Assembly: GCF_007990755.1 (NCBI RefSeq)
Contig: NZ_BJXA01000037.1
Location: 16,961-80,960, forward strand
Direction: 5' to 3'
Source of the DNA: Nocardia ninae NBRC 108245
Lineage (GTDB): Bacteria; Actinomycetota; Actinomycetes; Mycobacteriales; Mycobacteriaceae
Length of the DNA: 64,000 bases
Positions 62,391-64,000 of this stretch are shown here, one piece after another (within the stretch, counting starts at the first letter, position 1; the number at the start of each line of letters is the position of its first letter). The notes under the pieces are model-generated. The model did not search any database. It had not been told where the DNA came from and saw only the letters and a program-made list of their open reading frames with translations. Made by a program: the position numbers and the translations under genes.

Positions 62391-63872
62391 ATGGAGACGA
62401 CCCATGTAGTTGTCGCTGGTGGCGGGCCTACCGGACTGATGCTGGCCGCTGAATTACGACTGGCCGGAGTGGACGTTGTTCTGCTCGACGGGCTCGCGCA
62501 GCGCACCGGCGAATCGCGGTCCGGCGGCATCCACGCCCGCACTATGGAGGTCCTCGACCAGCGTGGACTACTCGACTGTTTGCTGCCACAGGGGCGCATC
62601 CTGCAGGCCGGCCATTTCGGCGCGCTCCCTTTGGATTTCAGCGACTTCGACACTCGTCACCCATACATGCTCGCCGTGCTGCAGTCGGTGGTCGAGCGCG
62701 AACTCGACCGGCACGCAACCGAACTCGGGGCGCCGGTCCGGTGGGGATCGCCGGTCGTCGGGTTCCAGCAGGACGCGACGGGGATCGACGTCGAAGTCGG
62801 CGGAGCGGACGGCACCCACCGGATTCGGGCCGAGTACCTGGTCGGTTGCGACGGCGGGCGCAGTGCGGTCCGCAAGCTGGCAGGCATCGACTTCGTCGGC
62901 ACCGACGCGACGATGACCGGGATGCTCGCCGATGTCGAACTGGCCGAGCCACCTTCGGAGCAGTTCTTCGGTCACCGTCGCGGCGGCGGCGATTTCTCCG
63001 CGGTCCAGTTCGAGCCCGGCTGGTACCGGCTGGTCGTCCAGCGACACGACCTCGTCATGCCGCGCGGATCAGTCCTGACGTTCGAGGACTTCCGGGCCCA
63101 CTTCGCCGAGATCGCGGGCACCGATTTCGGCATGCACAGTCCACGCTGGGTGACGCACTACGGTGACGCGTCCAGGCAGGCGACGCGCTACCGCGACGGG
63201 CGCGTGTTCCTGGCCGGAGATGCCGCGCACATCCACTACCCCGCAGGCGGCCAAGGCCAGAACCTGGGAGCTCAGGACGCGGTCAATCTCGGCTGGAAGC
63301 TGGCAATCGCCTTGCACCGCAACGGATCAGACGCTGTGCTCGACACCTACGAATCCGAACGCCATCCGGTCGGTGCCCGCGTGCTGAACAACACCAGGGC
63401 GCAGACCGCGCTACAACGGCCCGGCGCGCATACCGAAGCACTGCGCGCTGTGCTGGGCGACCTGATCGACATGGACGTCGTGCGACAACGACTCGGACTC
63501 ATGATCACCGCCCTCGACATCCGCTATGACGTCAAGGGCGATCATCCGCTGGCCGGACGGCGGGTGCCCGACGGTGATCTCACCACCGACGCAGGTACCA
63601 CCCGGGTATGCGAACTGCTGCGCCCAGGCCGACCGATCCTGTTGCGCCTCAACGGAAACCAGAACACGTCGGCAGCGGGCTGGCTCGACCGAGTCGACGT
63701 GATCGACGCCCGCACCAGCGCCACCCACTGGCCCGTCCCCGGCGTAGGCGACATCGCGGTTCCCGCCGCCATCCTCATCCGACCCGATGGTTACGCAGCC
63801 TGGGTCAGCTCCGAACCCAGTACCGACGGCCTCACCGAAGCACTGACCACCTGGTTCGGCCCAGCGGCCTGA
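62391..63872 (+). CDS. Class A FAD-dependent monooxygenase (rifampicin-monooxygenase-like)
   Basis: A 493-residue flavoprotein hydroxylase of the PHBH fold. The FAD motif is VVVAGGGPTGLMLAAELRLAG, the DG motif is YLVGCDGGRSAVRKLAG, and the GD motif is GRVFLAGDAAHIHYPAGGQGQNLGAQDAVNLGWKLA. The C-terminal thioredoxin-like domain (about 390-493) ends RPDGYAAWVSS. The overall pattern and length are near those of Rox/Iri rifampicin monooxygenases of Nocardia and of aromatic polyketide hydroxylases. The substrate is unknown. The divergent TetR gene and tight operators suggest substrate-induced detoxification. Confidence 0.85.
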   Translation: METTHVVVAGGGPTGLMLAAELRLAGVDVVLLDGLAQRTGESRSGGIHARTMEVLDQRGLLDCLLPQGRILQAGHFGALPLDFSDFDTRHPYMLAVLQSVVERELDRHATELGAPVRWGSPVVGFQQDATGIDVEVGGADGTHRIRAEYLVGCDGGRSAVRKLAGIDFVGTDATMTGMLADVELAEPPSEQFFGHRRGGGDFSAVQFEPGWYRLVVQRHDLVMPRGSVLTFEDFRAHFAEIAGTDFGMHSPRWVTHYGDASRQATRYRDGRVFLAGDAAHIHYPAGGQGQNLGAQDAVNLGWKLAIALHRNGSDAVLDTYESERHPVGARVLNNTRAQTALQRPGAHTEALRAVLGDLIDMDVVRQRLGLMITALDIRYDVKGDHPLAGRRVPDGDLTTDAGTTRVCELLRPGRPILLRLNGNQNTSAAGWLDRVDVIDARTSATHWPVPGVGDIAVPAAILIRPDGYAAWVSSEPSTDGLTEALTTWFGPAA

Positions 63873-63937
63873 GCCATCGGCGGGCTGCAGAGTGCCCATG
63901 CGGCGTTCACCTCCATGCTGTCCCGGTCGGTGCTCGA

Positions 63938-64000
63938 TGCCCGGTGCCCGGTGCCCGGTGCCCGGTGCCCGGTGCCCGGTGCCCGGTGCCCGGTGCCCGG
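63938..64000. repeat. Heptamer tandem repeat (TGCCCGG), cut by window end
   Basis: Nine exact copies of TGCCCGG run from 63938 to the end of the window; the true length is unknown. It lies 66 bases after the monooxygenase stop. Confidence 0.9.

Overview
The window is high-GC chromosomal DNA from a mycolic-acid actinobacterium, most likely Nocardia or a close relative. The evidence is the set and order of core genes: YihY/BrkB, DUF3039 and DUF3099 genes, then sigB, ideR-galE, a DUF4192 gene, a PAC2-family gene, nrdR, a short membrane-protein gene and lexA. This follows the Mycobacterium tuberculosis Rv2707-Rv2720 stretch, expanded here by many lineage-specific insertions. IdeR, SigB, LexA, AhpC/AhpD, OxyR and NrdR are near-textbook actinobacterial proteins. 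No rRNA or tRNA gene, CRISPR array or insertion sequence was recognised.

Layout. 1-2.5 kb: end of a two-component histidine kinase, its LuxR-type response regulator, DUF952 and small zinc-ribbon-like genes, a TetR gene. 2.6-6.2 kb: SNF2 helicase coupled to a SWIM protein, then a methyltransferase and an AraC regulator that both lost their 5' ends at one junction. 6.4-11.9 kb: divergent SDR/TetR pair with perfect inverted operators, a DEAD/DEAH helicase, BrkB, DUF3039, DUF3099. 11.9-17 kb: Tat-exported amine oxidase, a 1 kb nested array of 72-bp repeats next to an MFS transporter, and a VOC protein. 17-26.2 kb: methyltransferase, sigB, a gene remnant, a Pat-like acetyltransferase/CoA-ligase coupled to an AcuC deacetylase, ideR and galE. 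26.4-35.5 kb: DUF4192, lipoprotein, PAC2, DUF3516 helicase, then a two-gene polyamine operon (decarboxylase plus fused AdoMet decarboxylase/spermidine synthase). 35.5-42.2 kb: SDR-tautomerase operon with its TetR regulator, a DUF559 gene between matching inverted repeats, a GGCT-like gene, oxyR/ahpC/ahpD and a PhzF gene. 42.2-51.1 kb: SigK-like sigma factor/RskA-like anti-sigma factor, DUF5134, a VirS-like AraC regulator divergent from an SDR, acyl-CoA ligase, GNAT, aminotransferase and a Pr6Pr membrane protein. 51.2-64 kb: HrpA, nrdR, a secreted protein, an SOS-controlled divergent pair ending in lexA, a GT39-like membrane glycosyltransferase, and a TetR-controlled FAD monooxygenase resembling rifampicin monooxygenases.

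How the genes fit together. Stress control dominates: SigB (with a SigE/SigH-type promoter), IdeR (iron), OxyR-AhpCD (peroxide), LexA (DNA damage), NrdR (dNTP supply) and an ECF sigma/anti-sigma pair. Several regulator/target pairs show readable operators. The least explained element is the nested 72-bp repeat array at 13.79-14.85 kb. It carries three extra copies of the MFS gene's 3' end, and its core inverted repeat recurs as an isolated 26-bp-arm hairpin at 61.52 kb, which suggests a dispersed palindromic repeat family.
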